Below, piece by piece: positions 46,634 to 58,529 of a DNA stretch of 64,000 nucleotides. The translations under genes and the position numbers were made by a program. The DNA is from Calliphora vicina (lineage: Eukaryota; Arthropoda; Insecta; Diptera; Calliphoridae), in the NCBI RefSeq assembly GCF_958450345.1, contig NC_088781.1, forward strand, positions 124,880,431-124,944,430. The letters run 5' to 3'. The notes under the pieces are model-generated. The model made no database searches and had not been told where the DNA came from. It saw only the letters and a list, made by a program, of their open reading frames with translations. How positions within the stretch are numbered: position 1 is the first letter of the stretch; each line of letters opens with the position of its first letter.

Positions 46634-47106
46634 AAAATATCGCCCAGGCCAGTCAAAAAAGTTTAAAGACCAAGAATTGGAGGCATTACACCATGAAGAT
46701 TGTTGTCAAACTCAACAAAAGCTTGCAAAATTATTGAAGCTACTCAAGCAGCAATTTCAAAACGTTTGCGAGCAGCAGGATTCATCCAAAAGCAGGGAAA
46801 TTGGGTACCATACGAATTGATGGCGAGATACCTTGAAAGACGATTTTGCATGTGTGAAATGCTGCTTGAACGCTATAAAAGAAATTTTGTTTGTACCGGA
46901 TCAATACCTGCGATGAAAAACGGATTCATTACAATAAACCGTAGCTCGAATCGACACCAACGCCAAATATAAATGGCAACAAGGCAATTTTCTGTATTTG
47001 ATGGCACCAAAAGGGTCCTACTATGATCCATTATGAGCTGCTGAAATCTGACCAGACTATCACAGGGGACCTTTACCGAACACAACTAATTCCTTTGAAG
47101 CGAACA
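46634..47106 (+). pseudogene. mariner transposase relic
   Basis: RPGQSKKFKDQELEALHHED then CCQTQQKLAKLL in one frame. Then SKRLRAAGFIQKQGNWVPYE and ERRFCMCEMLLERYKRN in another, and later WQQGNF and YYDPL. NWVPYEL followed by ERR-x-x-x-CE-x-LL-x-R is characteristic of mariner transposase. The region bearing the first catalytic D is broken, several frameshifts and stops are present, and the copy is cut at about 47106 by a DINE-1-like sequence. Confidence 0.85.
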
Positions 47107-48370
47107 GACATGCTTTCGAGAAGTATCCTATTTAAAATCAGCAAAATCGGTCCACAAATGTCTGAGATATGAGGAAAAAACCAGGACAACCTTGATTTTT
47201 GACCTATATCTGGATTAATAAGTCATTAATATACAGCCCAACTATGAATAAAAAATTCCCGTGGAGTTTGTTCACCGGGAGTTTTTTCCCATTGAATTTG
47301 AATAGGAACAAGTAAGAGAGCTACATATATTCGGCTGTGCCGAATCTTATATACCCTTCACCAAATTATACTTTAAAATAAAAATTTTAAATATTTTTAG
47401 GTAAACAAAATTTAAATTTTTTTCCAGTTGTTTTTTAAATTTTTTTTTTTAATTTAAAAAATTTTTTTTTTTTAATTTTAAAAATTCTTTTTTTTATTTT
47501 TAATATTTAGTGAAAAAAAATTTTGGTGAAAAAAAAAAATTCGGGTTAATAAATATTTTTTCCGATTTGGACCCATTGTAGGTCCAAATTACTATGGTCT
47601 TATATACGTCGTTGCACAGGTCTTTGAAATATCTATCATTAGATCCAGATATGGGTCAAAAATAGAGGTTGTCCTGGTTTTTTCCTTATATCTCAGCCAT
47701 TTGTGGACCGATTTTCTCGATTTTAAATAGCAACCGAGCCGGAAGAATTTCGGAGATATTGATGTATCATTCGTGTATGTAAGTTATTTGGGGGCTTCAG
47801 AAAGTTGATTTCAACACACAGACGGACAGACGGACATGGCTATATTGACTTCGCTATCTATAACGATCGGGAATATATATACTTTGTGGGGTCGCAAATG
47901 AAAAATGTAGAAATTACAAACGGAATGACAAACTTATATATACCCTTGCCACTCATGGTAAAGGGTATAAAAATGAGAAAAAGGAAAAAACTACCGGGGA
48001 ATTTTTATTCATAATTGGGCTGATAGACAATATGGATATCTATCTAATGATAGATATTTCAAAGACCTTTGCAACGACGTATATAAGACCATACGTAGTA
48101 AGTTGGACCTAAAATAAGTCAAAATCGGAAAAAATATTTTTTTACTCGAATTTTTTTTCACCAAAAAAAAAAAAAAATTTAAAAACAAAAATATTTTTTA
48201 TAATTTAAAAAAAAATTTTAAATTAAAAAAAAAATTTTAAAATATAAAAAATTAAAAAAAAAAATTTAAAATATAAAAAATTAAAAAAAATTTCCAAAAA
48301 ATTTAAAAAATAACTGGAAAAAAATAAATTTTGTTTACCTAAAAATCTTTAAGAGAGCTCTCTTACTTGT
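47107..48370 (+). mobile_element. DINE-1-like host copy split by a nested element
   Basis: 47107-47233 (ACATGCTTTCGAGAAGTATC to AAGTCATTAATATA) continues at 48023 (ATAGACAATATGGATATC) and ends at 48370 with GAGCTCTCTTACTTGTTT. The gap is an element at 47234-48022. The middle part is low-complexity A/T. Confidence 0.6.
47234..48022. mobile_element. 789-bp element with CAGCCCAA ends, itself carrying a reversed DINE-1-like copy
   Basis: Left CAGCCCAACTATGAATAAAA and right, read inverted, CAGCCCAATTATGAATAAAA; TTCCC and GTTTTTTCC follow in both arms. It interrupts the DINE host at TAATATA|ATAGACAA, giving an ATA (3-bp) duplication. Between the arms, 47307-47972 is a full reversed DINE-1-like copy running from AACAAGTAAGAGAGC to AAGGGTATAAA. 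So there are three nesting levels here. Confidence 0.7.
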
Positions 48371-48779
48371 TTTTATTATAAAATTTGACTTCAATTTCCG
48401 TGCTCTGTCTTTGGCTTCTAAATTTTGAGCAGATTTACTGTCGGGAACTTTTGAGTCTTGTATTTTTTTAAACCTGCATTGACTTTAATAACTTTTCGTA
48501 CCAAATAGTCCGAGTACTGAGCTAACCGGACTGCTTTCCTACCGAATGTGTTGGGAGCTCTTTTGAAAATGATTTCTATTTATTGGCTTTAGAAACATCA
48601 TATGGACCATTCCTTCTACCTAAAACAGGTTTTCTATCAAATATATGATCTTAATTAACATTAAACATAATAACTGACATAATTTTCAAACATGACATGG
48701 TCAAAAAAGAAAAAGTCAAATAATAATTGGGTTAAAAGTTTTAAGGAACAACGTGTGTTAAGGTTTTTTCGATCTTACT
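48371..48779 (-). pseudogene. Truncated DD37E transposon copy
   Basis: Reverse complement of the 5' part of 39833-41130. It keeps the tip (degenerate, AGTAAGATCGAAAAA), ACCTTAACACACGTTGTTCC, the region coding for the GRKAVRLAQYSDYLVRKV-like segment, and sequence up to the equivalent of 40400 (AGCACGGAAATTGAAGTCAA). Everything 3' of that, including all catalytic residues, is gone. A 3-bp insertion (ATT) and a large internal deletion in the N-terminal part (the equivalent of about 40020-40195) are also present. Joined directly to DINE-1-like sequences on both sides. Confidence 0.85.
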
Positions 48780-49406
48780 TCACCTTCGTGAGACGGGTAT
48801 ATATAAGTTTGTCATTCCGTTTGTAATTTCCACAATATAATTTTCCGATCCTATGAAGTATATATATTCTGGATCCTTATAGATAGCGGAGTCGATTAAG
48901 CCATGTCCGGCTGTCTGTGTTCAGACAGGAGGAAATAAAAAATCTGTTGAAATCAAAAATCGAGAAAATCGGTCCACAAATGGCTGAGATATACCAGGAC
49001 AATCTCGATTTTTTACCTATATCTAGATTACTAAGTCATTAATATAGAAAATATGGATATCTAATGATAGATATTTCAAAGATCTTTGCATATAAGACCA
49101 TAGTAAGTTGGACCTACAATGGGTCAAAATCGGAAAAAATATTTTTTAACCCAAATTTTTTTTTCACTAAATATTAAAAAAAAACCAAAAAAAAAATTTT
49201 AAATTTAAAAAAAAAAATTTTAATTTAAAAAAAAAAAAAATTAAAACAAAAACAATTCGAAAAAATTTTTTTTACAAAAAATTAAAACTTTGGAAAAAAA
49301 ATTAATTTTGTTTATCTAAAAATATTTAAAATTTTTATTTTAAGGTATAATTTGGTGAAGGGTACATAAGATTCGGTACAGACGAATATAATTCTCTTAA
49401 TTGTTT
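48780..49406 (+). mobile_element. DINE-1-like copy, CTTCGTGAG subfamily
   Basis: Opens TTCACCTTCGTGAGACGGGT, continues GTTTGTCATTCCGTTTGTAA, AAGTATATATATTCTGGATC, ATAGCGGAGTCGATTAAGCC and TAAGTTGGACCTACAATGGG. Ends near 49406 with GAATATAATTCTCTTAATTG. Confidence 0.6.
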
Positions 49407-49479
49407 TTTTAAATTATTTCTAAAATGTGCAACCTCTAAACGTTTTCTAGTTTTGTAAAATGTTCAGCATTGCAGATTT

Positions 49480-50395
49480 AAACAGTGTTTAAAAAACTAG
49501 ACTACAAGTAGCAGTAGCAACGAAAAAAAAGTAGTCTAGTTAAAAAATTAATAAAAACTCGGAGTCAATAATTACTACTACTACTGCTACCTTCACATTT
49601 TGGTAGCAGTAGTTGTAGTAGTACTAATAAAAGAAACATTTAAAAGTAGCAGAGTAATTTATTTTCTATTGCTACCTTAAAAAAGAAAAAGTTTTGATGT
49701 ACCAGTTATTAGTTTTTTATTAATTCTGCTACTTTTAAAATTTAGTAGTAATAGAAGTAGCAGTTGAGGTAGTAGAAGAAGTAGCAGTTAAGTAGCAGTT
49801 GAAGTAGCAGCTAAGTAGCAGTTGAGGTAGCAATAAAATAAGTCAAAAATAAAAATCTTCAGCCAAAAAAGTATATTATGTGTTGTTGTTGTGAATGTAT
49901 ATTTGTGTAAGTTGGTCGTGTTGTAAACAAAAGTTCGGCTTTTTTGTTATACACACAGAAAACACGATCTTTCTGTTAGCAACACGAACATCTGAGACGA
50001 ATAAAAATGAATAATTCTTTCAAACTCTCTCAAAACAAAAACAACACACAGTGTTTAATTCTGTCAATTTTAGTGTTATGACTGAAGATTTTCTTTTTTG
50101 ACTACTTTTATTGCTACCTTAACTGCTACTTTACTGCTACCTTAAAAATTAAAACTCGATATAGAGCAGTAGCAATGATTTGTATTTTTATGCTACTACT
50201 CCATTTACAATTCATGTTTTATTACTACTGCTCTGTTAAGAGTTTTATATTTTGAAGGTAGCAGTAGTTTTAAAAAAACAAGAAAACGAAAAAAGACAAA
50301 TGCTACTGCTACCGCTACATAATACACTTTTTTGAAGCAGTAGTTGTAGCAACAGTTAAAAATTTGTTAGTTATCGTAGCTTTTTAAACACTGGA
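49480..50395. repeat. GTAGCAG/CTGCTAC-rich region with inverted ends
   Basis: Dense AGTAGCAGTAG motifs (49507-49525, 49600-49640, 49740-49830) on the left and CTACTGCTAC motifs on the right (50100-50220, 50300-50320). The outer ends CAGTGTTTAAAAA (49482) and TTTTTAAACACTG (50380-50392) are inverted, but the flanking octamers do not match. GTAGCAGTT(A/G)AG repeats every 12-18 bp at 49755-49830. Non-coding. Confidence 0.65.
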
Positions 50396-51899
50396 ACACT
50401 TTTAGACCTTAAGAACATTGAAAATCACTAAATCACAAAATAAGGGCCACCTTAATATACATCTCTTGTACTAAATATGGATGGATATGTATATGGCTGG
50501 ATGTACATATGTATGTGTAACGACCCACTCAGCAGTATTGAACTCGATTTTTATGAATTGTACGTGTAACTACCAACTTTGCCATTGTATTTTGTTGTAG
50601 ATGCTTAACAACAACAACATCTAACAGGCAATAGAGTAGGAGCTGTTGTGTATTAGAGAGGGGAGCTGAAAGGGGAGAGAGTAAATAATAAAATTGCATT
50701 TGTGAATGTATGTCCATGTGTATTTTAAAATGTGGGTGTTTGTAGCAGCCATTTGGGGGCAAAAAAGCGTTCATGTGTATGTGTTGCAAGTACAACTAAC
50801 ATGCATCATTCTATTTGTTGTTGCTGCTGTTGTTGTTTTGTTGCCTTCCATTTCTGCGAAAAATATCAACTTTTATTTATGCTGCCAGCGTTATTTTGCG
50901 TTATTTTTACGTTTTGCATAACCACTGTTTTTCAACATATATACACGTCGTACATACATACAAACATTCACATAAAATCCTATATGACTGTGTGTATGTG
51001 TGTGTGTACCCTGTAAATTATGCAACGATGCGCAACGATTTTTGTATTGAATTTTGAACGTTCGATTGGGTTTTTATATCATCATACCAACCAGGCCATG
51101 AAGAATTGAACAAACCAAAATGCAAAAACATGGAAAAAAAATATATAACGAACTCAATAACGACCCCACACACTCAACTTATACTTCAACCCATTCATAC
51201 ATACGGTGTCCACTGCCCACCAAAATGTTGTGGAAAAAAAGGAAGCTATAAAAAATAACATGGCGTATGTATGTGTTCTAGTGTTTCTCTCTATATGTGT
51301 TGGTTTTTAGTCCCATCGTTGGTTCGTACATTATTTCATTTTTATTTCTGGATTTTTGTTTTTTTTTTTCTTCAACTATTGGATCCACTCAAATAATGTT
51401 TTGGATTTTGGGTATTTTGTTGCCACTACAACTATGGCTACCACTACTACTTTTACAATAGTATTATTTAATATGTATTTTTCTTCTGCCTGTAGTGATC
51501 TCTATATGTATGTTTGAATATTCGCGTAAGTTTGTATTTTTTTTGTATATATTGTATGTGGTTGGTATATTTTTATATCCTTTAATGTTAAGTTTGATCG
51601 CGGTTTAGTAGAATTAGTTTGTTGTTTAATTTGTAACATTTAAACCAAACAAAATATTCAGCTTGTGTTTTAGAATTTTAAATAATCAGCTTCCCGGGAA
51701 GTAGTAAAGTAAGGTGATCTCTATTTGTTGCATAATTTTGTTTGGAATTTATAAATCAACTTGAAAATGTTCACAGGTCCTATCATTATTGTGCTTCTTT
51801 TATCACAAAACTAAATGGAATTTAAATTTTCTTAACTGAAAAATTTTCTTAACGAAAACAACGTTTAGGAAAACTTATAAGAATTTATATTTAATTTTT
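50396..51899. other. Intron sequence with TG/CA and GTTGTT microsatellites
   Basis: Holds the right end of the possible composite element (50437-50456), a TTGTTGTTGCTGCTGTTGTT run (50814) and a TGTGTGTATGTGTGTGTGT run (50990). Short frames on both strands come from these. Otherwise it looks like ordinary unique intron. Confidence 0.4.
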
Positions 51900-54800
51900 C
51901 CTTTAGGAAACGCAAAATATATATTTTATTAACAAAAGTACTTTTTTGATACTTTTTAAAAAATTATAACAAAAGTACTTTTTTGGTACTTTTTAAAAAT
52001 TCTTAAAATAGTATATATTTTTTTTTTAAATTTTCTTAGGTGAATGGTGAAAGTGAGAACAGGAATAGCCCTGAATATGTATGAAGTACCAAAAGTTTTA
52101 ATTTAATTTTCTTTCAAATACATTTATTTTAATATTTAGTATGACATAATAGTTTTGTCATACTAAAAATTAAAATTTTTAGTAATTTTTTTTACTTTTT
52201 AAAAAATTATTAGTACCATAACAAGATATAGTAAGAGTACATTTTCAATAACTTCTAAAAACACTATTTTGTTACTTTTTTGAAAAGTTTTATTTTCATT
52301 ATATTTAAAAAAATAAAAATACTTAATATAATTTATGAATCTTTTTGATATTTTTTGACAAATATGACTTTTTGATAACTTAATAATTAGGAAATATTAC
52401 AAATAGTAACTTTTTGGTACTTTTTTGAAAAGTTCTATTTTTTTTCTCGAATATAAAATCTGTCTAAAACAAGTAAGAGAGCTATATTCGGCTGTGCCGA
52501 ATCTTATATACCCTTCATCAAATTATACTTCAAATTACAAATTTTAAATATTTTTAGGTAAACAAAATTATTTTTTTTAATTTTTTGGAAAAAAAAATTT
52601 TCGAATTGTTATTTTAAATTTAATATTTTTTTTTTTAAATTTTTTTTTTAAATTCAAAAACTTTTTTTAAATTTTAAAAAAAAATTTTGTTTTTTAAATG
52701 TTTTTTTTTTGGAGAAAAAAAATTCGGGGTAAAAATTTTTGTTTTTAGGTAAACAAAATTATTTTTTTTTCCAAAGTTGTTTTTTTTAATTTTTTGGAAA
52801 AATTATTTTTGGAATTAAAAAATTTTTGTTTTTAATATATTTTTTTTTCTGAGAAAAAAAATTCTGGTTAAAATTTTTTTCCGATTTTGACCGATTGTAG
52901 GTCCAACTTACTATGGTCTTATATACGTCGTTGCAAAGGTCTTTGAAATATCTATCATTGGATATCCATATTGTCTATATTAATGACTTAGTAATCCAGA
53001 TATAGGTCAAAAATCGAGGTTGTCCTGGTTTTTCCTCATATCTCAGCCATTTGTGGACCGATTTTGCTGATTTTAAATAGGAAACTTCTCGAAAGCATGT
53101 CTGACAGAATTATTGAAGATTTGGATCTCGAAGATATCTGGAGTCTACCGAAAATTGTTTTCAACAGACAGACAGACGGACATGTCTTAATCGACTCCGC
53201 TATCTATAAGGATCCAGAATGACAAACTTTTATACATATACCCTTCTCACGAAGGTGAAGGGTATAATAATACTACTAAAATATTGATTACTTAACAAAA
53301 GACTTTATTTCAAGACAAATTTATACATTTATGAAATAATAATATTGATGAGTTTACTTTTTTTTTACGAAAAGTACTTTTCGTTGTTATAGTACCAAAA
53401 AAAAGTGCATTTTTGAAGTCATGAACAAATTTATTTTCTTTCATGAAAAAATCCATTAAAAAATATTGGTAAAATTTATTTTTTAAAAAAAGTTTATTTT
53501 TAGTACTTTTTAAAAAAATTGTGAAGTTGTTATAGTACTAAAAAAAGTAAATTTTTTAAGTCATGAACAAATTTATTTTCTTTCATGAAAAAACCTTTGA
53601 AGAAGAAAATATTGGTAAAATTTATTTTTTAACAAAAGTCCCTTTTTAGTACTTTTTTCAAAATTGTGAAATAAAAGTACTTTGACTTGTTATGGTACCA
53701 AACCATGCTATGCTCAATAAAAAAACAAAAGTCCCCTTTTAGTACTTTTTTCAAAATTGTGAAATAAAAGTAATTTTACTTGTTATAGTACTCAATAAAA
53801 TTAAATAAAAGTACCATTTTAAAATTTATTTTCTTTCATGAAAAAAATCATTTAAGAACAAAATATTGGTAAAATTAATTTTTTAACAAAAGTCCCTTTT
53901 TAGTACTTTTTTTTATTGAATGTATTGAATAATCAATAATTTTGGAAATATTCTTAATATTTTTCTTAAAGAAAAGTACATTTTGGTAAAATATTACAAT
54001 AAAACTTTGTTTTGGTACTTTTTTTGAAAAGTCATAAAAAGTTTTAACATAATTTTCTTTCAAGAAAAAAACTTTATAATGTTAAAATATGATCCTTATT
54101 TTTTTTTTTTGCAAACATCATGAAAAGTTGTAAAGAATTTTTTTAAGAAAAAATATATATTTTTTTGTTGTAATAATGTAGAAGCTTATTTTTTAACAAA
54201 AGTACCCTTATTGAAACTATTTGAAAAAGTTCCAAAATATGGAAATCTTAAAGAATCTTAAAGAAAAGTATATGTTTGAAACATTTTTAAAAAAGTGCAA
54301 AAATATGGAAATCTTAAAGAAAAGAAAATTTTTAGAGCTTTGTGAAAAAGTATATGGAAATCTGTAAGAATCTTAATGAAAAATAAATTTTTGGAACTTT
54401 TTGAAAAAGTGTCAAAATATTGAAATTTAAAAAAGTACATTTTTATAACTATTAGGAAAAGCCTCAAAAAGTTTTAAATTAATTTACTAAAAAATTTAAA
54501 AATAATTAAAAAATCGTAATGTTAAAATATGATTCTTTAACAAAAGTACCTATTTTGGTACGTTTTGAAAAATATTTAAAAAATACCAAAATAGGCAAGA
54601 GTCAATAATAATTGGTTAGTATTTTCAACGAGTTTCTTAAAGAAAAGTACTTTATGGTCAAATAGTACCAAAATACTTTTAGGTACTTTTTTGCAGAATC
54701 ATGAAAAATTCTATCTAAATTTGATTTTAAGTAAAAATACCTTTATATCATAAAAATGATAATGAAAATGAATGAAAAGGTAACAAACTCATAATTGTAT

Positions 54801-55345
54801 TCCAAAATCTAAAAACAATAGTCAAATATCGAGTTTTTAGTCAGGTATTTTTTAAGAAAAGTACTTTATGGGTAAATTGTACCAAAAACAGATTAATAAT
54901 AAAAGTACATTTTTTAAAATGATGCCTTACAAAATAATAGAAAAGCTATAAAAAACATTTAATAAATAATAAAAGTACCTTTTTGTTTCTCTGTCGTAAA
55001 GTTTTAAATTAATTTTCTTATAAGAAAAAATACCTATCATAAATGATAATATTTAAAAAGGGTTTGATTTAAGAAAGTAAATTTTTGATACTTTTTGAAA
55101 GTTTATGAAAAAGTATCAAAAGAGTATGTTTTTGGTTCCTTTTAAAAAATATTAAAATAAATAGTACTAAAAACTTGTTTAAGTCAATCAAATTATATAT
55201 ATTTGGTACATTATGTATGAAAATTCGTGAAAATTCGTTAATTAAATTTATAAAATATTACTAAAAACTGGTATCTTAAAAAAAGTACTTTTTTTGGTAC
55301 TTTTTGATAAATTATGAAAAAGTACCAAAACTGGTCATAGTCAAT
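51900..55345. repeat. GTACTTTTT-based degenerate array, split by a DINE-1-like copy
   Basis: From 51930 to 52460 and 53280 to 55345, AAAAGTACTTTTTTGGTAC-type motifs recur dozens of times with TATAGTACCAAAA, TTTCTTTCATGAAAAAA and GGTAAAATTTATTTTTTAAC. Periods are irregular (about 90-130 bp), with better copies at 53400-53900. The GTAC core makes each motif palindromic. Non-coding. Confidence 0.75.
52470..53268 (-). mobile_element. DINE-1-like copy, reversed
   Basis: Runs from AACAAGTAAGAGAGCTATAT, GGCTGTGCCGAATC through GTAGGTCCAACTTACTATGG, AACTTCTCGAAAGCATG and ACAGACAGACAGACGGACAT to CTCACGAAGGTGAAGGGTAT. Contains an internal duplication of the A/T-rich part (TTTTTAGGTAAACAAAATTA twice, 52553 and 52744). 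Inserted in the GTAC array. Confidence 0.65.
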
Positions 55346-56689
55346 AATTTAACCAGCTTTCAATTGGTAATAACGTTCTTTTATTATTGACACTAAACAT
55401 TTGACTGCTTCATCAAATCTTTTTTTACTAATTTTTTTGGCCAAATGTTTTTTACCAATTTTTTTTTTACAAAATGTATTTTAGAAAATAAATTTGACTT
55501 AACGAAATTGTAAGTTATAAAAGGAATTACTGTGTCGTTTAACATTACAACTTCTAATACCTTTTTTCGAACGTCCTGCAACATTGCAATAATCTTTGAT
55601 AAAGTAGGATTTTCCAAAATGATCTAAATAGAAGTGTATTCGATATGAGTTTATCAATCATTTAAACTATTTTTCCTGAAACTAAAAGCCAGATCTCAGG
55701 AATACATTAACAACACATTTGTCATAGGTCGGACCTTTGTGTCCAACACTGGTTTTTTTAAAATATGTCACACATTTAGTGTCCTTACAAATCGTTGATG
55801 CCTGCATAGTTTTGGCTACAGATTTCCTTCATACGCTTCAAATGATTTTTTCGCCAATTTTGTTCATCATACATACAATTCATACATATGTATATAAAAA
55901 ATATACATACATCTATATGTATTTATGTATAAATATGATTTTGTTTTTTTTTTGGGTGCTACAATTCATAACTATACAACAAGGACACTATGACAACCAT
56001 CATAATATATCCTGCAGGTTTTGTTTATATATGAATTTAATACTTTGTTTTCATTTTTTTTTCATTGTTGTTTGTTACTCCCTTCTCTCCATATACATAT
56101 ATATTTTTGCATTTAATTCACATATTCCTACATACATATGGATTTATATGTATGAGTAAATGTGTTGTTTGGTCCTTGTTTGCAGCAGTATGTGTGATGC
56201 ATGAGTCCTTTTTTTTATTATTACGTTGCTGTTGCAGTCTCTTGTTTATGTGTATAAATATTTAATTATAATTTGAATGTATTTTTTTTTCCGCGGAGGC
56301 ATGGTTGGTTGGCGTATGATTGCAACACTGTACGCGAATATGCAAAATAGAAGAGAGAGAGAAGTAGCAAGAACAAAAAAAACATGTTGTGGTATTTGAA
56401 AGCGGCGGTTGGGGAATAATTGCAAATATAAGCGGTGGTTGGAATGGTTGAAAATGGTTTCGCGAAATTGGTTAAAGATTTTTTTTTGTACCAGCAAAAA
56501 ATTTAAACCAGACTGAGATCGAAATAGTTGCACTAGAGGCATTATTTTGTATAGTCTGAAATGTTTTATTAATAAGTCAGAGGAAACTAAAGACAGTAGT
56601 TAGGTTATACATTTTACCAACACATTTGAGGTGAACATTTAGCCATAGAGAAAACTAAATCATTGAATCAGCAATTGGGGTTCTTTTAA
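55346..56689. other. Intron sequence, nothing recognised
   Basis: Open frames here (55393-55617, 55737-56159, 56246-56542) have skewed composition and no recognisable domain. Treated as intron. Confidence 0.35.
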
Positions 56690-57445
56690 ACAAAATCGTG
56701 ATTCTTTTATAAACAAAATTTAAGACTGTAATCGTGGTCTTTTATATAAAACAATACAGTCGGAAATCGTAGTTCTTTTGAACAGCAATGAACATTTAAG
56801 TCGGAAATCGTGGTTCATTTAAACACAGATCGTGGGTCGTTTATAAACAAAATTTAAGACAGATCGTGGGTCATTTATAAACAAAATTTAAGACAGATCG
56901 TGGGTCATTTATAAACAAAATTTAAGACAGATCGTGGGTCATTTATAAACAAAATTTAAGACTGTAATCGTGGTTCTTTTAGATACAGATAGTGGGTCAT
57001 TTATAAACAAAATTTAAGACAGATCGTGGGTCATTTATAAACAAAATTTAAGACTGTAATCGTGGTTCTTTTAAACACAGATCGTGGGTCCTTTATAAAC
57101 AAAATTTAAGACAGATCGTGGGTCATTTATAAACAAAATTTAAGACTGTAATCGTGGTTCTTTTAAACACAGATCGTGGGTCATTAATAAACAAAATTTA
57201 GGACTGTAATCGTGGTTATTTTATACACAGATCGTGGGTCATTTATGAACAAAATTTAAGACGGTAATCGTGGTTATTTTAAACACAGATCCTGGGGCAT
57301 TTATAAAAAAATTCAAGACTTTAATCGTGGTTCTTTTAAGCACAGATCGTGGGGCATTTATAAAAAAATTCAAGACTTTAATCGTGGTTCTTTTAAGCAC
57401 AGATCGTGGGGCATTTATAAACAAAATGTCAGACTTTTGAACAGT
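56690..57445. repeat. CAGATCGTGGGTC tandem array, 35- and 57-bp units
   Basis: Short unit: ACAGATCGTGGGTCATTTAT then AAACAAAATTTAAG, about 35 bp. Long unit adds ACTGTAATCGTGGTTCTTTT-AAAC. Short units come in runs (56840-56960) and then alternate with long ones (57000-57430). Same theme as the array from 58530. Confidence 0.88.
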
Positions 57446-58529
57446 ATTCATCGTCTTTTACGGCGAACATTTAAGTCCCAATTCGTAAATGTTTTCAACA
57501 TCAATTCTGGGTCTTTCATAATGAAAATTTAAGCCGGAAATCGTGAATCTTGTGAACAGCAATCTATTTTATAAAGAACATTTATTAACACTTGCAAAAA
57601 TTGTTTTAATTGCCACAAATTTTGTTAAGTAAAATTCTTCTACATTGCTTTTTAAAATCATCAAGAGAATACAATTAATTTGTATTCCTCTGAAATGTTA
57701 TGCTTTTGTTTTTCCTACTGTTTTATTCAAATTTCTATGTTACTGACCCACTGCCTAAAAACTTCTTTCTCTGTTTTCTTTTGACAATATATTTGCCCAT
57801 GACCACCAACAACTTACCCTCCATTTCTGTTGCACATCTTGCTTTTTGTTGATGCAACAAATTTTTTAGCACACACACACACTAGAGATTCTATGTCTGC
57901 CTTAAAATAGGCCTATATTTTCCATTAAGCTTTTGCTATTTAACAATTCTTCTTTCTTGTATTTCACTTTATTTCCTGTTTCTCTTTTAATGTTTTCTAT
58001 TGTTTCTTGTTGATTTTTCTGTTATCCTTCTATCATTTCGTTATTCAAAATTTCTACATTTGTTTAGTGTTTGGACAATTTCCTATTTGCATACACACGT
58101 TCATCATCAACTTTGAAAAAAACAGAAAATTATCGAACAAATACGCACTTTTTTTTTGTTGCCGTCGTCGAAAGAAATGATAAAACAAAATGGAAAAAAA
58201 AATCCGGAATAAATGGAAACCTTGGTCTGTAGTTGTAGTCATCATAAACAACATGAAAAGTATTTGTATGTATCTCTAACAACGTACACAAATGCATGCA
58301 CACGCATGTTTACAAATTCAAATAGTACGTTTGACTGTATGCGAGTTGAAATAGAGAACATTAAGGTTTAGATATGAGTCTGTAGTCAATATTCCTGGTA
58401 CGTATACACATACAGACGGGGTAAAATAAATAGTAGCTAACATAAATAATAAATTATCCTACAACTATTCAAAATCGTATCCAATTCACAAAATAAATTT
58501 CCTAATTATCTATTACATTAAACCAGCAA
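57446..58529. other. Intron sequence between two related arrays
   Basis: Degenerate array units fade out by about 57570. The remainder is unassigned, with a CACACACACACAC run at 57871. Confidence 0.4.

Noticed and set aside
49480..50395. Calling the CAGTG-ended segment a hAT element
   Set aside because: The flanking octamers (GATTTAAA and GAACACTT) do not match, so only the inverted ends are reported.
55737..56159. 140-residue frame in the giant intron
   Set aside because: Rich in F, I, Y and H from ATACATA-type repeats; no domain or splice support.
57239..57451. Minus-strand frame with a repeated FINAPRSVLKRTTIKVLN
   Set aside because: Product of the tandem array; period explains the open frame.
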